Notes: generated by a model from the letters alone, not told the origin. A stretch of DNA of 64,000 bases from Hysterium pulicare CBS 123377 (GCA_000467715.1 AJFK01000096.1:1-64000), one strand, 5' to 3'; positions 12,601 through 24,512 are shown, counted from the stretch's first letter. Translations and numbers: made by a program.

Positions 12601-14464
12601 CGTTGCCTTATTCAATCAAGAGAATAAACACGTTCGAGACCGTCTTCAGGCTGCTCATCACTTCCGACCTCCGTCAGAATTCTTGATGCCATCAGTATCA
12701 TTCTTCGAATCGAGAAACTCGTCGCAATGGTTATGGGACGAAGATCAGAAACTACGTACCCTTGTTAAGGAGTATACGTTCAACTGGTCATTGATTGCAC
12801 AGGAGCTCACCCAGCCATCCTTGTTCACATCCTCTGCAGAACGACGAACACCCTGGGAATGCTTTGAGCGTTGGGTCCAACTGGAGGGATTACCTGCAGA
12901 AATGTCCAAAACGCAATACTTCCGAACTTATCAGTCTCGGCTTGAACAGGCTCAGAGAACTATTACCAACCAACATCAAGCTATGCAACAGCAACTTCAA
13001 CAAAACATGGCAGCGGGTCAAATTCCATCTCAACTTCGACGCCGAACGACGCAACCTATTCGAGTCGAGCGAAGGAGAAACAATCGGTACCTTGCAGTGA
13101 TTGATGGCATGAGGAAATTGGCGCGTAAACGGGAATCTGTGGCGCACAAACATGCAGAAGGTAAGCTTGATAGACTTTATGCCTCTCGGGGTTTCGCGTC
13201 ACTCGGGATCAAGCTAATATTTGTTCAGCTCAAAAAGCTGCCGCGCTTAGAAAAGCCCACGAGCCAGTTCCTCCGAAAAGCAATGTACATTCTCCACAGG
13301 AATTTAGTCGTTTGAAATGGGAGCGCGAGGAAAAGATTCGTGAAAAGTCGGAGCAGTATCGCTTAAACATGCAGAGGGTATGCATTCTCACCAGCCTGAA
13401 GTATCGTCATCTAACTTTCCTCAAAGCAAGCTGCCGCGGCCGCCGCAGCGCAACGCCAACCAGGTGCGGTCCCAGGCCAGCCAGCGGCCATGACAAATGG
13501 TGTTGGTCAGCCACAGCGAAATGGGACCCCTAGTAACAGTACTCAAGTCCCGACACCAATACCCAATCCTACTACCCAGCCTAGCCATCCTTCGTCCGGC
13601 ACAGGTATGCAAGCACGGCCACATCCAACACAGCCAGCCATGCAAGGCAACTTCCCTAATGGAAACATGTCTGGGATGGGTATGGGTGTCCCTTCAGTCC
13701 CTCAGGCCCAAATGCAGGCGAATATGCAAAACCAACAACGAATGCCCCCTCCCGAGAACGTGCGGTTATCGATGCAGCGAGGACAATACCCGCCGACCAA
13801 TCAACATCAATTTCAATTGCAACAGCAGCAAATCAATCTGGCAAGTAACTTAGCAAGTCAGATGGGTGTCGGCAACGGTATTCCAAATGCAAACATGATC
13901 GCTTCTCTGGCCGGTCAAAACATTAATGGAAATACCAACCACTCAGTAAATGGCATGTCAGGCAATGCAGGGTCTCCACGTATGTCCCAAATGAATCCGT
14001 CTATGCAACCCTCAATGCGTGGCGGTTCAAGCGGCGTAGCTCCATCTACCGCCATCCAACAATTCCAGAACCAAGTGAGGAACGCTCACCCGGATTGGCC
14101 TCAAGAACAAATCAATAAAGCTGCCACTGCCGAAATGAACAAATGGGTCGCTCGTAACAGGGCCATGCAACAGGCCACAAGCGCCGCAGCCGGCACATCA
14201 ATGGGTGCCAATCAGATCGGCTCAAACGTCTATCTCCAAAACGGTGGAATGGGTGGAGGCAGTCCTTCACCAAACTCAGTCCACCAATATCAACAACAAC
14301 TCCAACAACGCATGATGACACAGCAACGCTCCCAGTCACAGGTTGCCGGCAGCCCACGTACGGGTAACCAAGCTCGACCTCCGAGCCGTAGCGCTACGCC
14401 CCAAAATCCGCAGCAGATGCAGCATAGTCCGGGTATGCAGCAGGCGCAGCTGGCCAGGAACTAG
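9699..14464 (+). CDS. VID21: NuA4 histone acetyltransferase subunit VID21/EAF1 (HSA + SANT)
   Basis: Exons 9699-9754, 9878-10033, 10123-13160, 13229-13377 and 13427-14464 join to 1478 aa. Near the N-terminus is SRKRKLRELYAYTS, a basic motif seen in fungal Vid21. A long, charged, disordered region follows. The HSA domain lies at about residues 655-720 (RLLGEMKWLSTDFREERRWK). A SANT/Myb-like domain lies at about 935-1000 (WLWDEDQKLRTLVKEYTFNWSL, then RTPWECFERW). The C-terminus is rich in Gln, Asn and Met. This architecture is that of Eaf1/Vid21, the scaffold that assembles NuA4 in the nucleus. The start could be the in-frame ATG at 9522, adding 59 aa. The splice signals are strong and all phases agree. 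Confidence 0.9.
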
Positions 14465-15711
14465 GCGTTGGTTATGTTGTGCTTCTTCTTTATCTACCCT
14501 CACTTTGCGTTCTTCGTCATCTTGACAGGGGATCGAACCTATTCACTCCTACCACGTCGGCCTTCTTTGACGGCCGCGCTGGCTGCTCATTGCATTTCAC
14601 TGGCCCTACAGGGCTGTGATGCGATGAGTGGGCCGCGCTGGCCTCGTTGGTTCGAACATCCGTCGAATGCTGCTGAAGTTCTTTTGGATGCCTAGAAGCT
14701 TCGTCGGGTACTTGGGTGTTCTGTTCTTACCACTCCATATTGCTGTTGACGCGGGTGAAAGGGTAGACATTGCGCAATACCCACGATTTCTCGCTGCATT
14801 GCATTTTCGACCAACACGCATTGCATGTATATATATCTTCCTAATGCTTCCTGAAACTTTTCTCCCCCACATTATTTGGGAGCATATCGTCTATGCTGGG
14901 TTCCGAACTTATTCGGCCCTCAAGCAAGCACACCGTCTTCGGCTCTGTTCTGGTTTCTTTGGTCTTTTTATTTCTCGAATTTTCTCGGATCACAGCATGG
15001 CGCTTTTGGCGTAATGGCGTAATGGCGTAAACAGACACCTCACGATCGATCGATTGGAGCATGTTTTGGTTCTCCTTCCTCGAGAGACTATATCTAAGGA
15101 ACGGCGGCTCTGGATATTATGCTTATCCATCGATGGATGCTTCCATTTTCTACTCTGTTTTATCTCTCTCTGAAAACGGGATGCTCGAATGAGCGTTCGT
15201 GGATGGCGCCTTTTTGTTGTAGCGAGCGCCGAGCGAAATTCATGGCGATTTGTGTTAGTGGGGTAGGCATCTGCGATGATGAGGATGCGGATGGTGCACT
15301 CTGCGTCGACGTGGACTGGATCTTTTGCCTGGTTCGAGCAGGTAGAGCACAGTTATAAGATACAATGCGATTGAATGGAATGAACTATTTGAAACGATTA
15401 TGACACGAGCTTTGTACTTGAGTGATGTTGGAGATTTGAGTCTCAGAATGTCCATCCCAATGATGGCTGTGAAATTAGAAATCCTCTCGACTCATTTGAA
15501 TCTTAATTATGTTTACATGGTTGGTTTGAGTGGAGGAAAGGTTTATTATAGCATTCCTGCTCATTGAAATTTCCTTCAAAACGCCCTTCCGTCTCCATTT
15601 GACGGAAATGCTGCTCCAATGAACACCTAGAAGAATCTCTTTCCTTCCCTTTCCCTTCCGCTTTTACGCATACATATTATTGAGCCCTGGGATTCTTGGT
15701 CGGTGTGGGAT
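14465..15711. other. Intergenic, 1.25 kb
   Basis: This probably includes the long 3' UTR of VID21 and the 3' flank of the small gene on the opposite strand. Several small open frames (for example 14628-15014) lack coding character. One short tandem repeat at 15007-15030 is listed separately. Confidence 0.5.
15007..15030. repeat. 8-bp tandem repeat, three copies
   Basis: The unit TGGCGTAA occurs three times head to tail without mismatch in the region 3' of VID21. It is a simple minisatellite with no evident function. Confidence 0.85.
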
Positions 15712-16150
15712 TCATTTGCCCTTCTTATTGCCGTACTGCGTCTCGTAGAACTTCTCGCTGTAGACGCCGGATTTCTCGTTGTCGAGTTTCTGGCTCGATA
15801 TATTCTCCTTGTAGAATTTCGAGTTGACGCCTTTGGGATTCTGTTGGCCGCTTTGATCGACGTTTTTGGGTTGGCCTGTTCCATTGAAACTTAAGTCAGC
15901 TCCCTTTCTACTATGTGGCATATAGCGCATATCCGTTGCGCATAAGAGGGTAAGAAGAGGATTGTATGTATATACCTCGTGGTGTTGCCACGGCAGGTGT
16001 ATGCGTGTCCGTCCCTCCTCCCGATGTGAATCTATCCTCCATCTGCGTCACGCCTGGGGTGCGGAAGCCGTATTTGAGGTAGAAGTAGTAGGCGCCGCCG
16101 ATGGAGCCGCCTACGAGGAGGAGGTTGCGTGGGCGGAAGACGTGGCCCAT
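15712..16150 (-). CDS. Small membrane-anchored conserved fungal protein, unknown function
   Basis: Exons 16150-15976 and 15875-15712 (100-nt intron) join in phase to 112 aa. The N-terminus carries a hydrophobic segment (LLLVGGSIGGAYYFYL) preceded by basic residues. It could be a mitochondrial inner-membrane or signal-anchor sequence. The rest is hydrophilic, with GGGTDTHTP and a Tyr/Lys-rich tail ending YGNKKGK. I know similar short proteins only as fungal hypotheticals, and mitochondrial location is inference. The 5' leader contains a CAAA microsatellite when read on this strand. Confidence 0.65.
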
Positions 16151-16780
16151 TGTAGGTATTCGTCTGGGATTACTTCGACGTTGGATTGGGGAGGTTGTTC
16201 GAGGTTTAGTGGCTTTGTTTGTTTGTTTGTTTGTTTGTTTGCTTGCTTGCTCGGTGTCGGCGGGTGTTTGTAAGGGTGATTGTTAACTAAGTGAGGGAGA
16301 GAGAGGAATCAATTGATAGGGACGAAGTGGATGAGAATGTCGTATGTATGTCGTGCCTCCCTTCATCGAACAATGCTACAAAGGGAGCGTCATCGTGATT
16401 GCACATCGGGTAAAGCTGCAACCCACCGTTACATAAAAGAAGGGTCCGCTTTCATTCGTAGGGCTGAAGCATGTGACAGGCACCCAAGCAAACATGGCAA
16501 ACACTTCTCGCGCTGCTGTGGCTGAGAGTGAGGCGTCATCTCCACCGCAGCACCCCCGAGTTCAACACCTATCCCTTGCTTACTTCACCACCACTCTCGA
16601 CAATCACCCATTCCTGCTTCGCAAACCACTCACCTTTAGTCACTCTTTCGCTCCCACGCCTTTGAATGCCGGACGGAATCGAGAAGAGCTGGATCAGGAT
16701 CAGGAGGCGTGCGAATCCCGAAAGGGGATTTTATTTCGACTGTCATTCCTGGAGCTGAGCTGAGTTGAGGGCAAAGCAAG
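16151..16780. other. Divergent intergenic region, 630 bp
   Basis: This is the promoter region between the small minus-strand gene and the ERD1-like gene. It contains the TTTG microsatellite, and no other recognisable motif was found. Confidence 0.5.
16214..16252. repeat. TTTG/CTTG microsatellite
   Basis: About six TTTG units grade into CTTG units. It lies roughly 65-100 bp upstream of the minus-strand start codon at 16150, hence in that gene's 5' leader or promoter. Its length is likely to vary between strains. Confidence 0.85.
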
Positions 16781-18263
16781 ATGGATGGTGATCCGGCCGT
16801 GGAGCCGGAACTGGACGCCTTCAGTCGCATTCTACCACTCCCATACCGCGTTGCTTTAATTGTTGTTCTAGGTATGTATCTCTCCCCGTTCTATCTTCCT
16901 TTCTTACCTTAAACCTCGTCGCCAAAACTCCAATCCCTTATAAAATCACACATATCTAGGAATCCTCACTAATCGAACTTTGTTTCTCATAGGCATATGG
17001 GCCTGGGGCCTGAATCTCCACTACCTCTCCCTAATAAAAATCGACGTCCCATCCCTAATCCGCTACCCATCCCGCACCTCTCCAACCCACCCCTCCCACC
17101 ACCTCTCCTGCTACCGCATCGCCACCTTCTTAACTCTCCCTCTCCTTCTCTCCCTCCTCATCTTCTGGACCCTCACCGACTCCAAAAAGCCCGCCTCCAT
17201 CTCCTACTGGTCCATTCTGCCAAACATCTACCTCCTCATCCTCCTCGTAGGCTTCATCGCCCCTTTACCCTTCATATCCCGCTCCGGCCGCTCGCGCACC
17301 CTCTCCACGTTAAAGAGAATAAGCATCGGCGGCATCGCCGAGGCGCAGGATGGGAAATTCGGGGATATTCTGCTCGCGGATGCGCTGACGAGTTATGCGA
17401 AGGTGCTTGGGGATTTGTTCGTTGCGCTTTGTATGATGTTTTCGAGTCGGCATGCTACGACCGATACGCCGGATCGGAATTGTGGCGGGGGGTTTTGGGT
17501 TCCGTTTGTTATTGCCGTTCCATCGCTTATTCGACTGCGGCAATGTCTTATCGAGTATCTACGCGTGCGGCGCGGGAATATGCGCTCAGGAGGAGGAGGT
17601 GGTGGGATGGGGAGTTCAACGGGATGGGGCGGCGTGCATCTAGCCAACGCACTAAAATATTCGTCCGCGTTCCCGGTTATCATCCTCTCAGCACTCCAAC
17701 GCTCCCCGGATTCACATAAACTCGGTCTCTCGGAACAAACCCTCTTCCGCCTCTGGCTCCTCTCCGTTTTCCTGAACTCCCTCTACTCCTTCTACTGGGA
17801 CGTCGCCCGAGACTGGGACTTGTCTCTCTTCTCCACATCCCCCTCCACTCGCAATTCTCCAGAGTATCCTTATGGGCTGAGAAGACATCGCTACTTCACC
17901 CACAAGGAAATGTACTATGGCGCTATTGTCGTGGATGCTTTGTTGCGGTGTACGTGGAGTCTGAAGTTGAGTCCGCATTTGGATCATTTCAATGATTTGG
18001 AGGGGGGCATTTTTCTGATGGAGGTGCTGGAGGTGGGGAGGAGGTGGATGTGGATTTTTTTCAGGGTGGAGACGGAGTGGGGTGAGTTCTTTTTTTCTTT
18101 CTTTTTCTCTCATCCTACCTCCTCGTTCTAGTTACGTCTCTGGTGGAAGAGAGATTAGTGGTGGTGGAGTTTACTAATTCGGTGTATAGTGAGGAATAAT
18201 CGTGGTCCGGCGCCTGATGATATATTGCTCGGCGATATGTCGAATAAGTACGATGAGGATTGA
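16781..18263 (+). CDS. ERD1: ERD1-like EXS-domain membrane protein
   Basis: Exons 16781-16871, 16993-18081 and 18190-18263 join in phase to 417 aa. The protein starts with a short acidic tail (MDGDPAVEPELD), followed by several transmembrane segments. The EXS domain contains KYSSAFPVII, FLNSLYSFYWDVARDWDL and LRRHRYFTHKEMYYGAIVVDALLR. A short final exon ends NKYDED. Erd1 is a Golgi membrane protein needed for retention of luminal ER proteins and for glycosyltransferase recycling. A Gly-rich loop around 17582-17640 is an unusual insertion. The middle exon has very GC-rich, C-ending codon use in its first half. Confidence 0.85.
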
Positions 18264-18654
18264 GAGAGTTCTTTGAGGAGTCCCGTAATTAGCCGGAGCA
18301 TTTCGATTCGAGCGTGAAGCGCATTTGCCGGCGTTTTAGAGCGTGTGCGTTGATTGTATAGACGCATTGTAACATCATGTCCCTAGATCTGTTGTGTTCA
18401 TTCATAGCTGAGCTATTCCATTTTTTTGTAGCAAAGCATGCCGTAAGTCAGAGCTTGTCAGTATTGATCACGTAGCTCGGTTTCTATAATGCGAGTTCGT
18501 TATCGTACAGCGGTTCTTCTGCTCTCCCTTCATGTTGGCTGTGACCAAGAGTCGTTTCATATCTCTCTCCTTCCATATATCATACAAGTCTGTTCATGCC
18601 CCATGATGGCTTCATGCCGCATGGTCCCTTTCCATATCTCCCGCAATATTCCCT
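18264..18654. other. Intergenic between convergent genes, 391 bp
   Basis: This is 3' flank of the ERD1-like gene and of the low-complexity orphan gene. Nothing else was recognised. Confidence 0.5.
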
Positions 18655-20298
18655 TTAATCTTCACCCTCAATCTTCTCATTCGCGCTTCGAAAATCGATC
18701 GCCGTCAAGATATCCTCATCTTCCACCTTCTCTCCCTCTCTCCCGTTCTCCTCCCTTCTCTTAATACTCCCACGCCTCATTCCGGCATTATAGATCCTTC
18801 CCATCCCAACCACATCCCCGCCACCCACACGTTCCTCCTCGCTACTCTTTGGCTGAAACTGCATCCCAGTCAGTCTCAATTTCTCATGTGCACCCAACTC
18901 CACCGCCTCGACAGCATTGCGGATAGTAGGGTCGAGTGTGAATGAACGAAGTGGAAGGATGCGGTTGGGAAGATGAGCGGCAGCACGCGGTTGGGTCTTA
19001 CGTACCAGAGCGCGCACATGGGCATTGGCGATGTCGATGGCCAAGGTTGCGTCTTCGGACGTGCTGGGGGTTTGATTGGGTGGCATTGGAAAGGCTTGGG
19101 AGACTGTGAGATGAGCGAAAGAGGATGATGGTGAGCCTTGATGAGCTGGTGGACGGGCGACGCGTGTCTCGCTTATCGCAAGTACGCCATCGAGGCCATT
19201 CGTTGATGATTGACGGGGCTGAATGACTGGTTTGCTTGCTCTGTCTCTTTTCGGTGGTTGGATGGATGCTTGAGCGTAAGCACGAATCACACCTTGTCTA
19301 TGACCTTGACTTTGACCTTGACCTAGACGTGGAAGTGGAAGTGGACCAGCACCTAGACCTCGACCTTTACCGTAACTTTGTAGCGTCGGTTCTGGACCCG
19401 GAGCGTCTTCTCTTTCCCAAGGGCGACCGTGTAGACTGGCATGAACGCTGGTCGCCCTCGTCTCCCGTTGCTGTTTGGCCAATGCCAGTTTGCGCATCGC
19501 TGCCGGTGCGGATGGAGCTCTGGCATGCAGATCCGCAGTTATCGGCGTGAGCGCCGGCTCTCGCATAGCAGCGGGCGCAATAGGGACGCTACGAGGTGTC
19601 TCTATTTCTTCTTGTTTGATTTCTATTCCACCATCTGAAGACTCGTTCGTCGGCGTGGTGAAAGTTGGTGGTCGAGAGGCACCAAATGCCCGCCAATCGG
19701 TGGAGGAAAGTGTCGTTAGATTGGCTGGGACTGTGAACGCGGGCGTTGAAGCCGTTCCGAACGATTCCCACTGCTCGTACGCTTGGCCTGGCGTTGGGAT
19801 AGCCGTCCATGCCCTAGCTGTTGAGGCTTCGGTCGTGACGTGGTGCTGATATGACACATTGGCGGATACTCGTGTCCCTACGGTCGTATATTGGGTGCGT
19901 TGGAGAGTTGATATCGGCTTAGGTGAGTTCTGTACCCCATCTTCCAATCTGACTCCTTTGTGTGGCGGAGACGATGCTAATGCCTGTTCCGCTTCAGTCA
20001 ATTCCGTCGGTACCTCATCGCCCACGTCTGACACCTGATGAAGCGGCGGAAGCGAAGCCATTGTATGGGGTCCCGGATCGCTATGGTTGACCTTGACGGC
20101 TCTCATCGTATTGCTGTAAGAGGGGATGCCCACGAGAGTATCGCTGCCAATGTGCCAAACTCCCGGTCCTGGATCGTGCGTTGCTTCAACTTCACGCTGT
20201 GGAGAAATGTTAGCTGGAGCTTGCATCCTGCGATGAGGACTTACTTGAAAGGCCAACTCGTGCTCAATCGCCTTGCGATTTCTGCCAGCTAGAGTCAT
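18655..20298 (-). CDS. Low-complexity protein of unknown function
   Basis: Exons 20298-20245 and 20196-18655 (48-nt intron) give 531 aa. The intron has a GTAAGT donor, a GCTAAC branch point and a CACAG acceptor. It is a multiple of three and free of stops, so unspliced mRNA would encode a 16-residue longer protein. The product is rich in Ser, Pro, Thr and Ala, with a Gly/Gln/Leu-rich stretch (SYGKGRGLGAGP and after). It has no transmembrane segment and no family I recognise. The short first exon MTLAGRNRKAIEHELAFQ is conserved-looking. An upstream in-frame ATG at 20406 would add a hydrophobic, signal-like 36-residue extension, so the true start is uncertain. Confidence 0.6.
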   Translation of the reverse strand: MTLAGRNRKAIEHELAFQVSPHRRMQAPANISPQREVEATHDPGPGVWHIGSDTLVGIPSYSNTMRAVKVNHSDPGPHTMASLPPLHQVSDVGDEVPTELTEAEQALASSPPHKGVRLEDGVQNSPKPISTLQRTQYTTVGTRVSANVSYQHHVTTEASTARAWTAIPTPGQAYEQWESFGTASTPAFTVPANLTTLSSTDWRAFGASRPPTFTTPTNESSDGGIEIKQEEIETPRSVPIAPAAMREPALTPITADLHARAPSAPAAMRKLALAKQQRETRATSVHASLHGRPWEREDAPGPEPTLQSYGKGRGLGAGPLPLPRLGQGQSQGHRQGVIRAYAQASIQPPKRDRASKPVIQPRQSSTNGLDGVLAISETRVARPPAHQGSPSSSFAHLTVSQAFPMPPNQTPSTSEDATLAIDIANAHVRALVRKTQPRAAAHLPNRILPLRSFTLDPTIRNAVEAVELGAHEKLRLTGMQFQPKSSEEERVGGGDVVGMGRIYNAGMRRGSIKRREENGREGEKVEDEDILTAIDFRSANEKIEGED

Positions 20299-20406
20299 GG
20301 TGCTGCATGCGTTCGAGAGAGGTAGAGGGTACGAAGAAATAAGGTTGAGCGGAACTGATGTCACCGAAGCTCCGGAGGCAAGAACGACCAAGACAGTCAC
20401 AAGCAA

Positions 20407-20953
20407 GTATCACTCCTTGGGACATTCACTGTTCACTTAACGTGGTGTGGAGCGCCATCTCGTTTCTGCAATCCCTCTTATATAAAAGGCGCTTACTATA
20501 AAGCCATTCCTTTCTATTTCTCTCCCATGCATTAACAGGTTTCTAGAAATGGACAGACTTGTATATGGTGAAGTTGGTGACCGGAGTTTGCGGCTTGGTA
20601 CGAAGTTCAAAGGTTCTCCACGAAAGGACCCCTTCTTGGCAGGATGTGAAAGTGCTCAAACAATGCTAATATAGAGTATGTTGCCTCCTAGAATCCTTTC
20701 CAACTGTAAGAGGAACTATTTTAAAATATGTTAGCTCTAACATAAAGTAAACTATATAGGTACTAGTAAATCTATTTTCTTACCTATGACAAGCAAGACT
20801 GAAGAAAAAAGAGCTATGCTAGTTAGGCTCACGGCGGCGGAAGCACTTAGATGCGTAACGCGTAGATTAAACCAACCATGCGAAAGGAAGTGACCTGATG
20901 CACGAGTATGGCCCAAAGCCGCTCGATGAGTTATGTACGAAGGCTAGAAGCTA
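20407..20953. other. Intergenic, 547 bp, with TATA box and dispersed-repeat segment
   Basis: A TATATAAAA sequence lies at 20479-20487, suitably placed for the minus-strand orphan gene. The AT-rich stretch 20680-20800 has no coding potential. The segment 20814-20856 resembles one at 60608-60650 and is listed separately. Confidence 0.5.
20814..20856 (+). repeat. Dispersed repeat segment, copy A
   Basis: It shares the blocks TTAGGCTCACGG and CGGAAGCACTT, at the same spacing, with 60608-60650. Weaker similarity continues on both sides. Both copies lie in intergenic DNA. It may be the remnant of a small non-autonomous element, but the ends could not be defined. Confidence 0.45.
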
Positions 20954-23900
20954 TTAGCTTCTTTGTAGGAAACTTGCGGTAGAAAAACTGTTGGACGCTG
21001 CGCCCAGTGCATAGCGAAGCCACCCATTCAACCCAGGTTGAAATTTTGGTAAAGCGGTTAACGATTCGTCGGCGTGGAGGCCCATTTCTCGGAGCGTTGC
21101 AACATCATTCGCGGTTATTTGGCGTGGTCCATCTTTGGATGTCGTGGGGCCGAGGGTAGCTCCGCGTTTAACCAATTCTTCGACGATGCTTAACCGTTTT
21201 GACAGCATCTCTACGTCTCTGGCGCCGTCCTGAATGCCGTTGCGATAGCGGTCGGCAATGTAAGAAGCAGCTTCGTCTAGCGGTGTATGGTTTTGGCTGT
21301 CAAGTGAGTTTGGGTGTGCACTGTGTAAGAGTAAAGTTCTCGTCGATTCTAAATCGGCGTTCATAGCTGCTAAATGCAATGGGGTAGCCCAGCGATTCTC
21401 TGACACTCTTTTGCTCACTCTATGCCTGAATCTAATCTTGATATTGGGGTCTTGCTTATGTTTCAAGAACTCTTCAATCATTTTGGCGAGTGGCCATTCG
21501 TCCCATCGGCGCCATTGTTCCCTGCTTCGAACCCATGACTCTTTATCACAAAGCATTTGAAACGCAGTCTTGTTATCGACTTGAACGTCCAACCTCGCGC
21601 CTCGATCAAGAAGTAATTTGACGACTCCGGCTTGGTCATAATGCATGTCGTTTCTTTGTACGATGTTGTCCACATCACGAACCGCGACATGCAGTAAAGG
21701 GTCCTCTTGGTGCTGCAAAATGCTCTCGGTCGTAGCTTGTTCGGCGAGGAACAGTTGCAGATTGGCAAAAACAGCAAACGAGAGTAAAGAGGTTATAGGT
21801 TTTTGTCTCGTCTCCCTCCACATGCCGTCCTGAGAGTATAAACAAGCAATTTGCCGGTCTTCGACCTGTGAGTAGAGAGCCTGTTGTGATAAGTTGGTTG
21901 TTGTCTCAGACAACTTTGCATATATTAGTAGGTCGCGTTCCCAATTGAACGGATTGCTCTCCCTCCATTTCTCCATCTGTGAAGGCGGTGGAGGCAGGCG
22001 GCAGACGTGAGCTAATAGAAATTTCAACAAGTAGACATACCCGTTTCCATTTAATGAAAGAGTAGCATTGTTTGGATCATGTCGCCTAGATCTCAAGGAA
22101 AAAGTCTTGACCGTTTGGTGTATGAACTGCACGTAATGGTTCGGTCTGGCGGCAGAGCTCCAATTAAGGAGCGAATGATATTCATATTTCCATCCGGTTT
22201 CGGCTTGAATTTCGAGCAAACCCCCGGAGCGGCTCCGTATCATTCGATCAGCAGCATCAGGAAATCGTTCAGGTGATTCCATAACGGGACGGTCCGAGAG
22301 CCTCTCAATGAATGCATACTTGAAGACTTCGATAAAGTCATAGACAGTGAGCGGCTCAAGCGTACATGCCACAATTTCAAACATGACTCGACTCTCATCC
22401 TGGAAAGGCTCTGGTATTTTATCCACAATACGTTGATAGTAAGCCTCTAAGTCAGTAGGAATACTCAAAAGCTTATGTCGCAATGCCGACAGATCGGTTC
22501 CCGCCCGGAATTGCTCATTTAGCTCGTCGAGAACAAGTTTGACCCAGAGGAAGACTCCGTTCGCCCGTTCGGCAATTTCTTCCACGACTGCTTCTACTGC
22601 TTTACGGTCTGATTCGGCCGAGGAATGGAGATAATCGACAAATCTTTCATTCTCTTCCATTCTCGCAAGAATGACAGTATATATGTCGTCCCTAGTGTAG
22701 TCCTGGAGCCTGAAACCAAGGAGACCTTTAAATTTATCCAGAAAGATCTGCTCTGGCCGACTAGAAAACAAAACTTTCATCAAAGTTTTAGATCCAACCC
22801 CTTTGTCGTTGATACTACGTAAAAATTTGATTAAGTCTCGTGGGTCTCCAGAATACTCGTCCAAGGCATCTAAAAACAAATAGATACGGAGGTTAAGAGC
22901 GGTTTGAACGAGGATGGCATCGAATGCTTGTAATAGATGACTGAACTTCCAAGTTTTCCTATCCTCACGTTTATGCTCACGATAAGCTGGCACGAGGAGA
23001 GTTACGAGTTCACGCCCCGAATTCAGAATTTGTTCAAGAATACTGAGCAGAAGACCCTCGAAAGACTTCTGAATATCCGCGCCGCGGTCGTGAAAGAAAA
23101 AGGCTGCATGAACGGTCTTATAGTCGGGGTGGGTAATAGCATCTTGGGTTCTGTGGTCGTTGTACACAAGCTTCATGAGAGTCGATTTCCCCGAGGCCGG
23201 CTTGCCTTGAATCCAATAAAGAGGTCGCTCATCTCCGAGCCATTTGCGAAATTCGAGCCCAGGTGTATTGAATATCCAGTCAAAAGTACACTTCTCGGCA
23301 GCCTCGACTTGGTCAAAACGGGTTCTCGTCAGTGGCGCACGCAAACTTTGGAAAAGCTCTATACATTCCTTGCTATATGGGGATACTGAAAAAAATACCA
23401 TCAGGATCATCTCAACTATTCCTGATTGGATCAGTGGACAACGTACGAGGACCGGGTATGCATCTAGAAAGCGCGTCTTTAACTTTCCGGTATCCAGGAT
23501 CTGTGGGTCCCGAAAATCGGCACATCTCAACGTGGTTTGCATTAATAAAGTCTTTTCGTTCTCTTGCGTCATCTAATCCAGATGATACGTCCTCAACAAT
23601 CTGCAGAGTCTGTCAGTCCAAGATATTGGCGATGAATCTGAAAAATAACTTACTTTGCCATTCAATCCTCTTATACCTCTGTAACCTTTCCCTTCTTGAA
23701 ACGTGTAGATACCAAACGTCCCCTCTTTCAACATCTTTGCAAAGTCTCCTCTAAGTATTTCAAGTACGGCTGAATCAATCTTCAGATCTTTTAGAATGCG
23801 ATCGCTAGCATCAAAACCAACAGCTACCGCAATGTTTCGGACGAGAAGTCCCCAGTCTGCGTAGTCGCCCCCTGCTCCGCGATGTGGAGTCCCCATGAAT

Positions 23901-24512
23901 ATTACTGCAGTGGTGGATTGATATACCATTCGTAGATCTTCCTCGTAACTTTCCGCCCCCCTTGAATTTCGTAGTGCCTCCTTCAATATCAAACCCCCGA
24001 GACTGTGTACAACGAAGATGATAGGGCGGGCGGAACAGCCTCTCCGCGCAGCCTCCAGTGCATTTAACAAGCTCCTTCCATGGCCTACAATTGTTGCCTG
24101 ATTTGCTCCACTGCTGAAGAAATGGCTGACACGCGAATCGTAGCCATACGTCAATATACGGCATTTGGGGAAGTCCTTACGGAGGAGATCTTCTGGCCAG
24201 AAGCAGGATATATTCTTGGGGGAATCGACTGAGGAGCTTTCGGGCTTGCGAGCGAAGAGTTTCGAGAGACCGCCGCGCGGCGTTTTAGGAGACGGAGAGG
24301 TCCCATACGTCCATGTACCCCGAGGATGGCCTTGCAGCCCATGAATGAAGACGATGCTGCTATCTATTAGTTGCCATTGGCTAGCGGTACTGAACGACCA
24401 CCTACTCAGCAATGGGGTCCACTGGGGTGTATAGCTCTGTGATGCCTTCGTCAAAGACCTTGACTGGTACCGATGTTCCTGGAGCTACGGTATCAGTGCG
24501 AGCAGTTTCCAT
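20954..24512 (-). CDS. NLR-type protein: SesB-like hydrolase, NACHT NTPase, ankyrin repeats
   Basis: Exons 24512-24406, 24359-23654, 23600-23447 and 23385-20954 join in phase to 1132 aa. The N-terminal domain is a SesB/DUF676-like alpha/beta hydrolase. It opens with VFDEGITELYTPVDPIA, then IVFIHGLQGHPRGTW, and has the nucleophile motif HSLGG plus MGTPHRG. A NACHT domain follows, with a P-loop GKPASGKST near residue 387 and a DALDEY Walker B-like motif. The C-terminus has ankyrin-like repeats at about 885-1020 (VKLLLDRGARLD, TPLHLAAMNAD). Fungal NLRs of this build are thought to sense non-self and trigger incompatibility or defence. The first exon (METARTD...) restores a conserved leader missed if translation is started at 24454. 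The gene looks intact. Confidence 0.88.

Noticed and set aside
14628-15014. Open frame of 128 codons downstream of VID21
   Set aside because: No domain, odd composition, and it lies where a 3' UTR is expected.
24360-24454. Start of the NLR at 24454
   Set aside because: The residues before IVFIHG are intron-derived; an upstream exon from 24512 gives the conserved leader and exact splice phase.
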